The notes below the pieces were generated by a model. It was not told the origin of the DNA. It made no database searches and was given only the letters and a program-made list of their open reading frames with translations. From assembly GCA_000328365.1 (NCBI GenBank), contig KB309171.1, positions 1 through 64,000 of the forward strand: DNA of 64,000 bases, read 5' to 3'. The DNA is from Capitella teleta (taxonomy: Eukaryota > Annelida > Polychaeta > Capitellidae). Each line of letters begins with the position of its first letter. Position 1 is the stretch's first letter. Below, one piece after another: positions 1 to 12,100 of the stretch. The translations under genes were made by a program, and so were the position numbers.

Positions 1-1167
1 TCCACTCATTTCTTTGAGTACTCATTGTTTATTGGCAGCCTTGTCATGTTGTGTTGATTAATGGTTGTTACTCAACTATTGAATCATTGGAGTTTCTTTC
101 TCCTGGCCTCTGCCATTCCCTCGTCTTGTCTTGCATTCTTATCTAATGGTGCTTAGCCAACGTTGTCTAGTGCACCGCAGCACCCTCTTCTTTTTTCGTG
201 GCGTTCCATTCTCCTTCCATGCACGCATCATTTCTCTCATCTCCTCACGTGATCATTCCACCTCAGACTCAATCAAGCCTTCCTTGTTCTCATTCCGATG
301 TTCTCCACTCCCAGTTGTTCTCTTGTCTCTTCTCAAAAGATTACAATGTACTTGTACTGTAGCCGATCAGCACATATTCTCTGATACCTCCAACTTCCTT
401 GTTGATTTCTTCGTACTGTCACATTGTACTCCTAAAAAAATATGTTCCAGCTGTTTGATCTAGATTGAATTATTTATTTGAATTATATCCTTTGCATCTA
501 TTCATCCACCTGTTTTGCAGGTTTCCAATTAAAGTACTCAGTCACTTCGGGTACTGGCTGGTCTTGCATCCGCAGTGTATACGATTGACATGAATTTGAC
601 TCTCTATTGAGACACAGTTACTACTCGTTCTTTGATCTTTATATCCTCATTCCTCTCTCTCTCTCACGTGGCATTTAATGCTATATCTCCGAACGGGGGT
701 ACAATGTTATCCTCAAACATTATGCTCATGAATCCATATGGGGCTTGTGAGAAAAACATCACCTGAAGGAGACAAAGTATTCATATTAGAGAAATTTTAG
801 AACTACATGTTTGAGAATTTAATGCATGAAAGGCTACGGACAGTGTTTTAATTGCTGTTTACGCCAAATTTAAACGCATTAAATATTTTATAAACACTGA
901 ATGATTCCTCAGATATGCAATGTTAATCGGTAATTGAATTGTTGATCCCCTTAAATATGTCCTTTACATTCAGCCGCTTAATAATTCTCACCAAGATTTG
1001 TTGCACATTGTTCTTTCTACCAGAAGCAACATGTATTTCTAAAAAAAGGGTTCAAAGAACTTGTCGAACCCGACGATCAAAATTAGTATCACATTTCTAT
1101 TTCCAGGCCTCTACCCTGGATATTTCAACATAATTTATTTTTCCTTTCTCGCTCATAGATATGGAAA

Positions 1168-1400
1168 CCAGGGCTGGTATTCATAAATAGCTTAGTTGTC
1201 GACTAATTTACGCTCTTATGCCCTTCGTATCCAGAGAGAACGACTTGAGAAGTGCTTCTAATTACTTCAGACCAAGGGATCATATTACGCAACTCGATCT
1301 GAGATCCATCTTGAGCACGTTTAGAGATCGATCTAACGAATCATTTGGTGTTCAGGTCAAGTCGAGACAGACGCTTGTGTGAGACCGCCGCCATTCATGG
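1168..1400. repeat. Possible dispersed MITE/SINE fragment
   Basis: The stretch opens with CAGGGCTGGTATTCATAAAT, a type of end common to small non-autonomous repeats in marine invertebrates. A related end in the opposite orientation, finishing TTTAAGAATCGGGCCCTG, occurs at about 7748-7765. I cannot delimit either element or find target duplications, so this is a tentative call from the shared end motif. Confidence 0.25.
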
Positions 1401-2895
1401 TGAATTCGGCGTTCCATTTTATGTCATCGTCGTTTGCATTAGGAGATTTCTTCTATTAGGTGGAGACCGAAATGTACCCGAAAGACAATTACTGTGACCA
1501 AGACCATGAGCAATTTCATTACAATGAATAGTGGATATTTCAGCTTGGGGTAGTATATCTCTGAAACCATTTATCCAATAATGTCCCTATTAGCTGACCC
1601 TCGGATGTCCAGGTGATGCCACCAATCACACGTGGAATCAGGGAAAGGGCGTTTCTTTTATTTCTCAATGCGCATAAATTATGGAGTAACGTATCTCCAA
1701 ATGCGTATTAGTATCCGGGACACGACATCACAGATATGTGAAATCAAAGCATGAATTTCTCCGCCGTCGAAGAGAAATAATGGCTTTTTCGTTCGGATAC
1801 ATGCGCGTTGTCTATGGTACCTTCTCCATGTAATGATAAATTTGAGTAATTATTGAATACGCCCCCCTCCTGTCATATGCCTTGCGTGAATTTTGAACCA
1901 ACCTTATATTTAAATAATGATGATCCGCTAATTGTAATTTCACTTGGTTCACCAAATTAGTCCATACTGTAATAATATCCTTATTGCATGTTAAAGATGC
2001 AGTTCAGATAGGTCTCAGAAATTTTAATTTTGATATCTGCGTCCTAATTGTTGATGAACTGGATCCATTCATCATTCTATACATATATAGCCTACTATAC
2101 ATGCATGCAACACATCCGGGGATTTATGTCGTTACCCCGATGTCTTAGTTGTGAACTGAATCAGCTAATTGGATGTTTGCGGCCCCAGCAGAGATCGTAG
2201 CAGAGAATCATTGTAAGCGATAATTTGTTTATGATAACCCTTGATTACATTTGAGACCCTTGTGAAGCTTCGTATGTGGCCTGGCGTTGTTCTACCGACC
2301 ACTTGAGAATGCCTGTAATCTGATATCTGACACAATAATATTTACTTTCTCAATGTGAATGTTAATAATGAACTATAGCTGAGACTCGTTCGTTATCAAT
2401 GGGTTACTTTCTATGATAAAACAGATCACTGACCGAGATCAATATAAAGTAAGTCATTGGTAATCAACTGATTGAAGATCTGTCAAAAGAGAGTTTGCTA
2501 TGCCAGCTGTGGGATTAATAATTCATATCAGTAGAAATGTTCCCAATTTAGTAGAGTACCTGTATATTGAGCCCGCGTGCCGGAACACCCTAACATATGC
2601 GATGACTCACACAGAATGCATCAAAATATATGGGCCCTCACATCCTGTTCAACTGAGGATATCACTTATGCAATATACATGTATTATACATGTACCTGGT
2701 TATTTCCACAATTGGTAGGGCGAACTGGAAACTAATAAGCATTGCCCGCCACTTGTGCCGTGATCATATTCAATTTATATAATAATTATAACCAAATTAT
2801 TGGCACAATAATTTCCTTCATCGCTGGCGGATTGCCTTTGTGAGATACCCCCTTCCCATTCATGGCTTCGGGGTTCGTTGTGGCGTTTATTATTC

Positions 2896-3030
2896 TCCCA
2901 CAACTTTGTGCAACAAACTGAGCTCGGCTGCCTGTTTATCTGGCCAATTAAAGCTTTATTCATTAACTTTGGTAATCAAGAGAGCTTGGCCATCAAAATT
3001 TCCTATATGTATCCATTAGACCCCCTTCAC
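2896..3030. repeat. Dispersed repeat copy A
   Basis: About 130 bp here aligns by eye with 19015-19150 in the same orientation, with scattered substitutions and small indels. Shared blocks include CTTTGTGCAA, TTTATCTGG and TCAAAATT. Two diverged copies 16 kb apart imply an interspersed repeat family. No coding potential or element ends are visible. Confidence 0.5.
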
Positions 3031-3796
3031 GTCAATACCAGCATTTAATCAATCGCCTATACATGAATTATAATCTGCACGTTTTTGCCTTGCATCCACC
3101 AAAGAGATAAATACCGATAAATGTATTCGTATTTAGGAGATTCACATAATAGTAATAATAATTATTATACTTAATATAAATAATATAATTTATTATACAT
3201 AATGTACACAACAGTGGACCCAGTTAATAATAAATTAGCTTTAGAATAAATAGTTAGGTGCTGAAAAAATATCTACAAATAAGTCATGTTATTTTCAATG
3301 GAAAAAGTTAGAGGACCTCTGTTCATTTCGAAACCTTTTTAGATCGATTCTATGGGTTTTTGTGAGTGACGAGAGACCATTTTTGAAAAAATTTGGTCAA
3401 CTGTGAATGATATTCAAGCAAAATTAAACTACGAATTTCCCGCTCAGGCAGAATAGCTTGAAACGAAATGAGTGCGAGATTTCTTTTACGAGAACTGCTG
3501 AAAGATCTGCTCACTCGACGACTCCCATTGTTAACAATAGGAGAATTACTTTGGTCACGTTACCACAGTCTGAAATGGAACGCGAGAATAAAGCGAGATT
3601 TTAAACCTCTCAAATTTGATGTATCTAGAAAATAGCCCACAGCAAGCTTATTGTCAGAAAATTGTCTCAATATAATTATGTCCTTCAAAAGGAGTATTTG
3701 TCTTTGGGTACATCCTCTGCCATTCGTTACTAGTTCAAAACAATCAGAGATCCTCTTTATAACTATAATATGAGTGAAATGTAATTTTGATTGCAG

Positions 3797-5048
3797 GTGC
3801 GCATGCGCAGACGATGCTCGCAATCGGCGTGCGTCGCTTGGGCTTCGCTTGCGGCCTGGTCGCCTCCTTCGCCTATATCGGCAGCAGCATGGTCAATGAC
3901 CTCAGAATCCTGTACGTAACCTTTGGCCTGATTCCAGGTGAGGACTCATCTCCTATATACGTTGAATTACTGAATGCGTGTTTTCAGGGTCTGTGTTCTG
4001 CTACTACGGCTTAGCAGGCATCGTGACGCTACACAAATGGTTCGACAAGAAGATCTCCCTCGCCATGGCCATCAACTTCTCAGGGATTGCGGTGGGCCAT
4101 TTCGCCTGGGCCCCTCTCACATCATGGCTGGTAGAGGTGTACTCTTGGAGGGGCGCCGTTCTTGTGCTGGCCGCCATCAATCTCCATTGTGTTGCGATAT
4201 TCGCTTTGCTGAAGACGCCCGAAGAACATTACGGTCCATCGTACGCTAATCTAACCATCGCTAAAGAGAGCGCTGGGAGCACAGAGAGCAGCACAGCGAA
4301 GCAGAAGAAGGCGGCGCATAGGTTCATCCCGGACATTTGCAGACAGCCTTCGTACATCGCTTTCCACATGCTCAATATTCTGTTCAATATGTCTTATTTG
4401 GTTGGAATGTCCTACCTCCCCACTCGTTACGTGTTGGATGGGGGAACACGGCAGACGGCTGCCTTTCTCCAGGCCTTGGTCGGCGTCACTATGGGACTGC
4501 TGCGGCCGGTGCACGGACTGGTGGGGGACCGCGTGTCCCGGTGGCGAATCTGGATCTTCTTCGTATACGAAGGACTGTCGGGAGGTGCTCTCGTGCTCTC
4601 CGCCCTTTTTGATCACTTCGCGTGGATCGCCACGTGCGCGGCTCTCTTCGCGTCGTTCGCAGGTGAGAGTTCATCCTCCTCCGTGTCAATCTTCTCTTTA
4701 TGTCCATTTCAGCCGGCTACGTCGTCCTCACTTTGCCGACCATCACTGACCTATGGGGCCGGGACAGCGTTCCTCATATCGGGGCCCATTTGTACGTAGA
4801 CAACGCCATTGCGGGCCTGGTACTCAATCCAATATCAGGTACGTGATCGGTATACAGGTGTGTGCATGAGATATGAGCATTCCCTTTGCTGCACAGGGCT
4901 AATGATGGATATCACAGGAGAGGCGACCGCGCCTTTTCTCCTTTTCGGTACGCTGCAGGTCGTCGGTGTGGTTCTCGGTTTTTTCTTAGTTTACAACGTG
5001 AAACGAACAAAGACGGAAATTATGACGACTAAAGTGGAAACTACTTGA
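3797..5048 (+). CDS. SLC16-like (monocarboxylate transporter type) MFS protein, 3' four exons
   Basis: Exons are 3797-3937, 3988-4662, 4713-4838 and 4918-5048 (TGA). All junctions are GT-AG and all are phase 1, giving 356 codons. The order of features matches the SLC16 family: TM3-TM4, a W-F-D-K loop before TM5, the WRGA motif opening TM6, a hydrophilic cytoplasmic loop of about 50 residues (rich in K, S and E), then TM7-TM12 with the basic GDRVSRWR turn between TM8 and TM9. The family moves monocarboxylates or related small organic acids across the plasma membrane, often with protons. The substrate cannot be inferred here. The 3797 acceptor is phase 1, so at least one upstream exon (N-terminus, TM1-TM2) must exist; I could not find it. 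Very short introns (50, 50, 79 nt). Family sure, member not. Confidence 0.85.
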
Positions 5049-5082
5049 GTTTCGTGTTCAGCTGATCTCTCTTTAACAGCTA

Positions 5083-5110
5083 ATAAATTATTGATAATTT
5101 TTTTAATAAA
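5083..5110 (+). terminator. Poly(A) signals of the transporter gene
   Basis: Two AATAAA hexamers lie within about 65 nt after the transporter stop codon, followed by a T-rich run. This is the expected layout of a cleavage and polyadenylation site. Confidence 0.5.
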
Positions 5111-5119
5111 ACTTTTTTT

Positions 5120-5670
5120 TTTCTTCCTCCAGGCTAAAATTAGTGACTCATTCGATTAATGGTAGATTTATTGAGTGATCAGATAAACTCTATATCTCCC
5201 TAATTGGCTCATTTGTTACGATGGATATATAACCCCTGCCACCAATTTGATACTATTGCGTGATTTTCGATTTATCGTCGGCTTTCACGCAGAAGGTGTG
5301 AATGAATTCACAACCACCTTTATATATGCCGCCACTGAGGTCGATATATCCTCCATCTAGACGTGTTTGAATGGTAAACAATGGCTCGGGGCAGGTGCAC
5401 TGTTTACCTCCGATGTCGATCTTATTGGAAGGAGGCAGCGTCGTGAATGCGTCTACGATGATCCCACGCCGTCGGTATAATGGTCAGGGTTGGTTGTCGG
5501 GGAGATAGCGTCAGTGATCGATACCTATGATCGATTTCATGGAGAGGAGGACACCAGAAAAAGCCCGCGATAGATCATTTATTCACGAGGTCACAACCGT
5601 AGCTCTTGTGCTCCTTCGCAAATGGTCTGCATTATAGCTCTGAATATATCTACAACACACTGCTGCGGTA
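5120..5670. other. Intergenic spacer and likely promoter of the NHL gene
   Basis: About 550 bp separate two genes on the same strand. No TATA box stands out. A weak splice-acceptor-like TCTGCATTATAG lies about 35 nt before the next ATG, so a separate 5' UTR exon is possible. Confidence 0.4.
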
Positions 5671-7272
5671 ATGTCGTCCCCCAAGTCGAAGAAAACAACA
5701 GAAGACAGAGACGACATGGAACAAGTGTGTTCGGAAGATATGGGACCACCAGTGCGGAGGAACTCCGGGTGGCTTGACCCACTGTCCACTGCTGAGTCCG
5801 AGGACTTTGATCAACTGGATACATGTACAGGTGTGCACGAACAGGTGGAGGTGAAGAAGGCGTGGGGGAGTGGCAGAGGTAAAAATGGAGAGAAAAAACA
5901 GAGAAACCTCTCGGGCAAGTACCTCCTGGTTGATGCAGAGAGCGGCGAAGGAGATTTAGTTGGGGAGCTAGTCTCCGGGTTTGCCTCAAACGTGAAACGC
6001 TGTGAAGAGTATGTGAAAGATTGGAAAATATACAAGGAGAATCTACGTGAAAATATACAAAGCGTGAAAAGTGAGATTGATAAAAGGAAAGCGATTTTAC
6101 ACGAATTGGTTGATCGATGGGCGACCGGACTACATGAGCAACTGCCAAGAAGCATCGAAAACAGTTTAACCGAGGCTACGAGTAGAATTACTGCGCTGAA
6201 AAATCTAATGAAGGAAATGCACAAATCAGAGGATAAATACCGCAAGGAATCCAAACTTAGGAAGTCTGGCAAGGGTTCAACTCTGAAGAAAGTTCGGGAA
6301 TTGCAGGAGCACTTCGAGGACATCGGCCACAGCCCAAAGGAAACGACGCAGCTAAAGTTGCAAAGTGAGGAGATCGTCGCAGAAAGTTTTGGTGACCTCT
6401 GCGGTCAGCTGACAGGGGGAGAGTGTGTGGTGGAGAGTGCTGCTCCGATACAACAGGACATTCTACCTGAATTACAGGTGATTAGTTCATTCGCTTGTCA
6501 AACAAGAAAGGATGACAGAGAGTGTGGAATCACCGACATCGTTATCATGGAATCCGGGGACATCGTCCTGGTGGATAAGCACAACCGGACAGTGAAGATG
6601 TTCGACATCAAAGGATGCTTCAGAGGATTCATCGGTCGGAAGCTGTTGAAGGAGCCCAGCCGAGTGTGCGTGCTGACTCACAAGGAGTACATCCTTGTGT
6701 CTGATGTTGCCAGGAAGAAGGTTCTAGTGTTCCAGGCGGATAACATGACATACTTCGGGGATTTTGCGACGGACATTAAGTACCCTATATGCGTCCGCGA
6801 AATGCCAACAAGTACGAGAAACATCGCTGTTCTGGATTACGCAACAAAATCCGTGGTGATGTTTGATTCAACATGGAAACAAACGAACGCGATTGAGACC
6901 GATTTGAGCTGCCCTGCCTACATGGCGGTCTCACAGAATATGATCGTCATCAGTGACTGGAAACTCAACGTCCTGCGGGTTTTTAGTGAGCAAGGAGTCG
7001 TGCTGAGGGATATTTGGCAGCTTGGTGTCTCAGATGACATTTTAAAAGGACCTCAGGGGCTGTGTATAGATTCAGGCAACGGCAATATCTTGGTGGCGGA
7101 GAAGTCAGGCCGCAGAATCATTGTGTTCGCAGAAGAAGGCGAGTTCCTTCAGACTTACAGCTCAGCACTGAAGATGCCTTGGGCGCTGACGAGCATCGGC
7201 AACGGCCGAGTGGTGGTGGCCGAGTACAATGGAACCATCAAGATGGCCCAGTATATCGCCAATCAAGAATGA
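5671..7272 (+). CDS. TRIM/NHL-like protein, coiled coil plus beta-propeller, intronless
   Basis: One exon encodes 533 residues. Residues 1-105 are polar and probably disordered (KSKK at the N-terminus, several acidic stretches). Residues about 105-220 are rich in E/K/L heptads and look like a coiled coil. From about residue 285 the chain repeats a pattern of D-x-hydrophobic-V-x-D-x-x-N/K-x-x-V-x-x-F, typical of NHL blades in TRIM2/3/32/71-like proteins; about six blades fit the length. NHL propellers bind RNA or protein. No RING or B-box zinc residues are present, so if it derives from a TRIM protein it has lost the E3 ligase module. Single-exon TRIM-NHL relatives are often expanded in invertebrates. 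The start is the first ATG of the frame and is plausible. Partner and role unknown. Confidence 0.8.
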   Translation: MSSPKSKKTTEDRDDMEQVCSEDMGPPVRRNSGWLDPLSTAESEDFDQLDTCTGVHEQVEVKKAWGSGRGKNGEKKQRNLSGKYLLVDAESGEGDLVGELVSGFASNVKRCEEYVKDWKIYKENLRENIQSVKSEIDKRKAILHELVDRWATGLHEQLPRSIENSLTEATSRITALKNLMKEMHKSEDKYRKESKLRKSGKGSTLKKVRELQEHFEDIGHSPKETTQLKLQSEEIVAESFGDLCGQLTGGECVVESAAPIQQDILPELQVISSFACQTRKDDRECGITDIVIMESGDIVLVDKHNRTVKMFDIKGCFRGFIGRKLLKEPSRVCVLTHKEYILVSDVARKKVLVFQADNMTYFGDFATDIKYPICVREMPTSTRNIAVLDYATKSVVMFDSTWKQTNAIETDLSCPAYMAVSQNMIVISDWKLNVLRVFSEQGVVLRDIWQLGVSDDILKGPQGLCIDSGNGNILVAEKSGRRIIVFAEEGEFLQTYSSALKMPWALTSIGNGRVVVAEYNGTIKMAQYIANQE

Positions 7273-9109
7273 ACAAGAATGCAATAAGATCCTGGAGGGA
7301 ACACGCTGCAGCACACCTAAATCTTGCCTTTCGTGGAATATGCCTTCTCAATTTTGATATATACGTACACTGTGTAGTCTGTATTGCCATTTTGTTGTTA
7401 TTTCTAGTGAAAAACATAGACGCGCCTTTCCAAGCTAGCTATTCTTCACGATAGCAGGGCTAATTATAAGAATCTGAACAGTCATCTCATTTACATGACT
7501 TCCTCAGAAGTTCAAATTTCATACCTAAAATAATAGGTCAATTTAAGGATACCAGCAAGAAAATATCTCAACGGATCAATTTTACTTCCTGTATACGATA
7601 GAAATTTATTTATCGGCGTGATTCAATGAAACGTTCATAAGTGATTCCGTTGGCTGCTTGCCAACATGCTGTAAAACGACAAAATGAACTTTTACTAAGA
7701 TGTCCATTTCGCGTTAGCGCCTTAACCAAGTCGTCTTAAGGAAATTTGATTTAAGAATCGGGCCCTGATCTCGCGAAACATTCCTATTGTTCAGCATTGT
7801 CATGGTCTCAATAGGCTGGAAAGGTGATGACGTCATTCGACCCCCCGCAAAGTTCCAAAGCTAGACCCTGGATCCGAGGGATAAACAAACTTTTGGAGAC
7901 ACGCACAGGTTCGCAGAACAATTAAGCAGACGCTCGGTTTCGCCGTGCGAGCGACATTTTATCATTTTCATGTTCACAATATATTGTTACAAGTAATAAT
8001 TCGTTGTATAAACGATGGTTCAGTGCTGTCGATTGTAATAATCCTGACCAGGAAAACAAAAATAAATAAAATTTCAATCTAGATCAGTTTGAAGTGAATT
8101 CCATCCTTTTCGAATAAGCTTCTATTTTCCTGCGAAATGCGAAGCGATGCCGGAGACACTCGAAGATTGCCATGTTGAAAACAACATAATATTATAGGGG
8201 AGCAGTCTGTCTCCAGCTTCCGGTTTGGGGAATCCTTTGACGTCACACCCCCCCCCCTCCCCCACATATGAAATTTGCACAAACAGCTCGCAATGACAAA
8301 CAAATCGAAAGGCAGATGACTTGATGACAGACTTTTACTTCATTAAAATGAGAATCAGGAGTGCAACATGACTTTTGACCTCAAACATGACCTTTGACTT
8401 CGAGTGACTTCACAAAATGCATGTGAGTTCCTGAGGTGAAAATACAGCCATTGAAATAAATAAACACAAGGATGAATGTAATGTTAGTGGTAATGAGACA
8501 ATGTTTTCTCATATCATAAGGGTGCGAACAGCTTCCGAACCACAGAATATAATTATAACCACTATATCCATGGTCCAAATTATAATAATAAATTATCTTT
8601 TATACGTAAATTTAATTTTGGAGAAAAAATGAATTCGTGAATGAAATTTTACATAATGATTCTTATAAAATTGTAAAATCATTTGACATAATAGACATGA
8701 GTAGAGAAGTATTTTTGTAAAACACTGCATAATACGTGCAAATATTGTACAACGACACTACTAAATAACAAGTATATTGTTTTCTTAGTAATAAATATCA
8801 GAAAACAACACTTTTGATATATTTAAAATTGGCCAGTAATATAAGTAAATTTCATAACCGGTTTTATAGCAGAAATGGGAATGAAGAAAAAAAAAAAACA
8901 ACCCCAAAAAACCCTACCCCTCGCCCTGCCAAAAAAAAAAAAAAAAAAAAAATTATTGAAGACAAGAATTGAAAAATAAAAAATTATAAGGATAAATTAC
9001 CATAAATACAAAGAATCAACAAAACAAGAAGTGCATAGGTCAAAGAGGTCACAGAGACATATAACCACACCCCTCCCGGATAAAAAAATTGCTTATAATG
9101 AACAGAAGT
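7273..9109. other. Intergenic DNA between convergent genes
   Basis: This 1.8-kb spacer lies between the NHL gene (+) and the 3' end of the USP gene (-). It is AT-rich with A-runs near 8890-8950. The only recognisable item is the repeat end at 7748-7765 (TTTAAGAATCGGGCCCTG). No coding exon is seen. Confidence 0.5.
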
Positions 9110-12100
9110 TTAGGCTTTAACGCTGGCAGGCCGGTCATCCTCACTCCATACGTCACTTGTGCTGGGTGAGAGGGGGGCTGCCTGCTGCAGGGGGGGTGGC
9201 CGTGGGGGGTTCTGCTGCAGGATGATCTCTGGGCCCCCCCCGTAGATGTCATGCAGGAAGAACCACATGTCGTCTGAGATCTGACCATACTCAGATTTTG
9301 TCCTCAGGTGAACGTGGTTGTTACGTGTGATTGAGATCTTTGAGTTGTCAATTGGCCCTGGGGGATCTGCCAAAACGGAAAAAAAAAAAGAAAAAAAAAA
9401 AGAGGAGATATATAAATATAAAGATGAGAAACAAAAAGGACACTATTCTTGATGAAAATGGTTTCGAAGATCCAAGCAAGTAAGGATTAAAGAAGACTAA
9501 CCGTCAGTTTTTCTCCGGACAAATGTCTCCCACTGTTTGAACCAACTGAGGCTGATGGCGTAGACAGCCTCAGGACAATCGTGACGATCAAACTCTTCTT
9601 GCAACTAAACAAAATAACATAAATTTCAACGTGGATGAATCAAAGTGCACTGACGTGTAGGAAGTTGTCCATCTCTGTTTGTTGTCGTTTCCTCAGTTTT
9701 TCCAGTTCAGCCTGACAGGTGGAGCACTGGTAGAGACGAGTAATGGCAGGACCTCCGCCATATCTACATGCCAAAAAAAAAAAAAAAAAAAAAAATTCCA
9801 GGTGTACAATGAAAAAATTAATGAAATTCAAAAAGAGTATTGCATACTTTTCAGAGAGGAATTCCCAGAGCTTTTGAGGTACTTCTGTAACAAGATCGTC
9901 CACTTGGGCCCACTTGTACGGATGCACACCTGTGATAAGGAATGAATGCGTACACTTGGGATTGAATAGGTGAGCATCAAACCTCCATGCACGCAAGCAA
10001 AGTCCTGGTTGCAGATGGGACCAGGTTCAGCAAATGTGTTGAACATATTAATCCACTGTTTGGAAATGTAGAATTTGAGGAAGCTGTTTTCAGCGCCGTT
10101 GAGGTACTGCTCTGCCTTCTGCCTCACGGGAACCATGAGGTCATTCTTCTTCCTGGAATTCACACAGGTCAACTGTTTGGTGAAAGGTTAGCGACAGACC
10201 TGTAGAAGAGCACGTAAGCCTCGCAGTTTTCCACTTGCTGAAGGTCAACCTCTGTGACGTACTGGTCATCAAACTCATACCATTGCTGACTGAGGTGATT
10301 CAGTGCGTACGATGTGTAGTGACCGCCTGATCAGAACAAAGTCTCTCTTTATAGAAATAAAAGTGGTAGAACTCACCCCCAGCTGTACCATGGTGGCAGA
10401 TGACAGCCACCAGGTCATAGGTAGTGACCTGATTTTCACAATCTTAAAATAGAATCAAATTATTTTGTGAAGAGATGAATTAAGGACATACCTTTGTGCA
10501 AATAAGGGCCCATGTCTAGGTTCTCAAGTGGAAAAGAGACATAACTGTTGATTTTGGTGGAAAACATGAATTCATGGCGGAATCTCTTCAAGTGGATGCA
10601 AAGAATCTGAAAAATAAAAGAGAAGTAATATTGGAGGACACACACAACAAGAACAGGAAGAGAAGAAACAGGAAGATGAAATCAGCGCAGAATGCACCAA
10701 CCTCTGGGAGTCGCATGACTTTGGAATATTTCTTTCCATTGCGTAATCTGTTAGAAAAAAGAAAAAGAAAACCAGGTGGTTAAAAAAAGTAGACCAAAGC
10801 GATGAGACGAGACTTTTTGCACTTTTCGCAGCTGTACATGTTGTCTCCTTTGAGCTCATCCTCTGAGAAGAATGCTGCCAGGCAGTCTTGCAAGCCAATC
10901 ACAGGCCCCCACAACCAGCTGGAACAAACAATTTAAAAAGCAAATTAGCTCGGTCAAATCAGAGCCTACTTCTTCATCCAGGAGAAAAGCCAGGAAAGGA
11001 GACCTCCCTGATTCAGTGACACCTCACCGCATGTCCCTTTATGGGTGGACGAGGGAGCGTGGGAGTGATTGACCTGGATCTGATGAAGGTGGTCCTTTGA
11101 GGGAATGGGCAGAGACAGGTCCTGGAATGTCTCTCGGGTGGAGGAGACCTGGAAGGGGGGAGGGGAGAATGACAAGGACCAGATAAGACTTGAGACTTAC
11201 CCGCTCGCAAGTCAGGCATTGCACTGAACTCAGGATACGTCCGTCAAACACATCAGAAACGATACTCTTCAGCTCCGTAGGCTTCTTCGGCCGCGTAGGC
11301 TCAATCTCAGATGTTGGTTTTGACCTTGATTTATGCTCCTTGACCTCTGTGCCTTGTAGGGGGTCCATCTCAGACGTAGTGTCGCTGAAGTCAACCTCAG
11401 TCTCGCCCTCTTTCTTCTGCAAATTACGAGCGTTCTTGCTGGTCTTTTCATCTGGTTGCACGCGGTTGTTCTTCCACTGCTTCCTCTCCTCTTCCCCGGC
11501 ATCGTTCTCCACGGAACCTCGCTCACTGCTCAGTCCAGAGTCGCATGTTTCGTAGTCTGTGTCGTCACTGGACAGTGACCCAGCTGACCCCTTGGTGGGG
11601 CTACCCCCTCCCTCAGCAGGCAACCCGTTGCTGCTGCCGTCCTCCTCGTCAGACGCTAATTCTGCCGCCGCATTGCAGGTGGCGCCAGAATCCACAGAGG
11701 GCGCTGTGATTGGCTGCTTCAGTTCCTCATGCACTTGATCCATGAAACAACGGAGGAATTCTTGAGCATCCTGAAATCACAACACAACTGATCACAACAA
11801 GGTCATATCAGCCCTCAGGGACGCATTTAGCGCCTCAAGAGACCTGACCCCCCTCCAGCCATTCTTTTTGTCCTGTCACAATGCTAATTTAAGCTAATAC
11901 AAAGCGTTCGGCAGATGAAAGTACACAGGACATGGAATCAATACAAGAAGCTATGATAGGTATGAACATGATACTAAGGTAAAAAGGGGCTTCATCATCT
12001 CCAAAATATGCACGGATCATTGCTCTGATGTAACATGTCAGAGCAATCTCACATTCAGAAATACTGCTCACCTGTTGTGTGTATCCCCTGAACATGGGGT

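Larger units (their letters stand above)
1..3796. other. Intergenic or intronic DNA, no gene seen
   Basis: This AT-rich stretch has only short random open frames with no recognisable domain. It lies upstream of the transporter exons, so part of it may be that gene's first intron. I looked for the conserved SLC16 first-helix motif (D-G-G-W/Y-G-W) and did not see it. Two dispersed-repeat fragments are listed separately, near 1168 and 2896. Confidence 0.6.

Noticed and set aside
131-463. 110-codon plus-strand frame
   Set aside because: Composition is random-looking with no domain, signal or splice support.
4251-4707. Minus-strand frames of 121 and 72 codons over the transporter
   Set aside because: They lie opposite the well-supported transporter exon and have no family features.
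11039-11219. An intron inside USP exon 8 using GTCAATC as donor
   Set aside because: Reading straight through keeps the frame and gives a segment ([14 protein letters not shown]) that aligns with the USP20/33 family.
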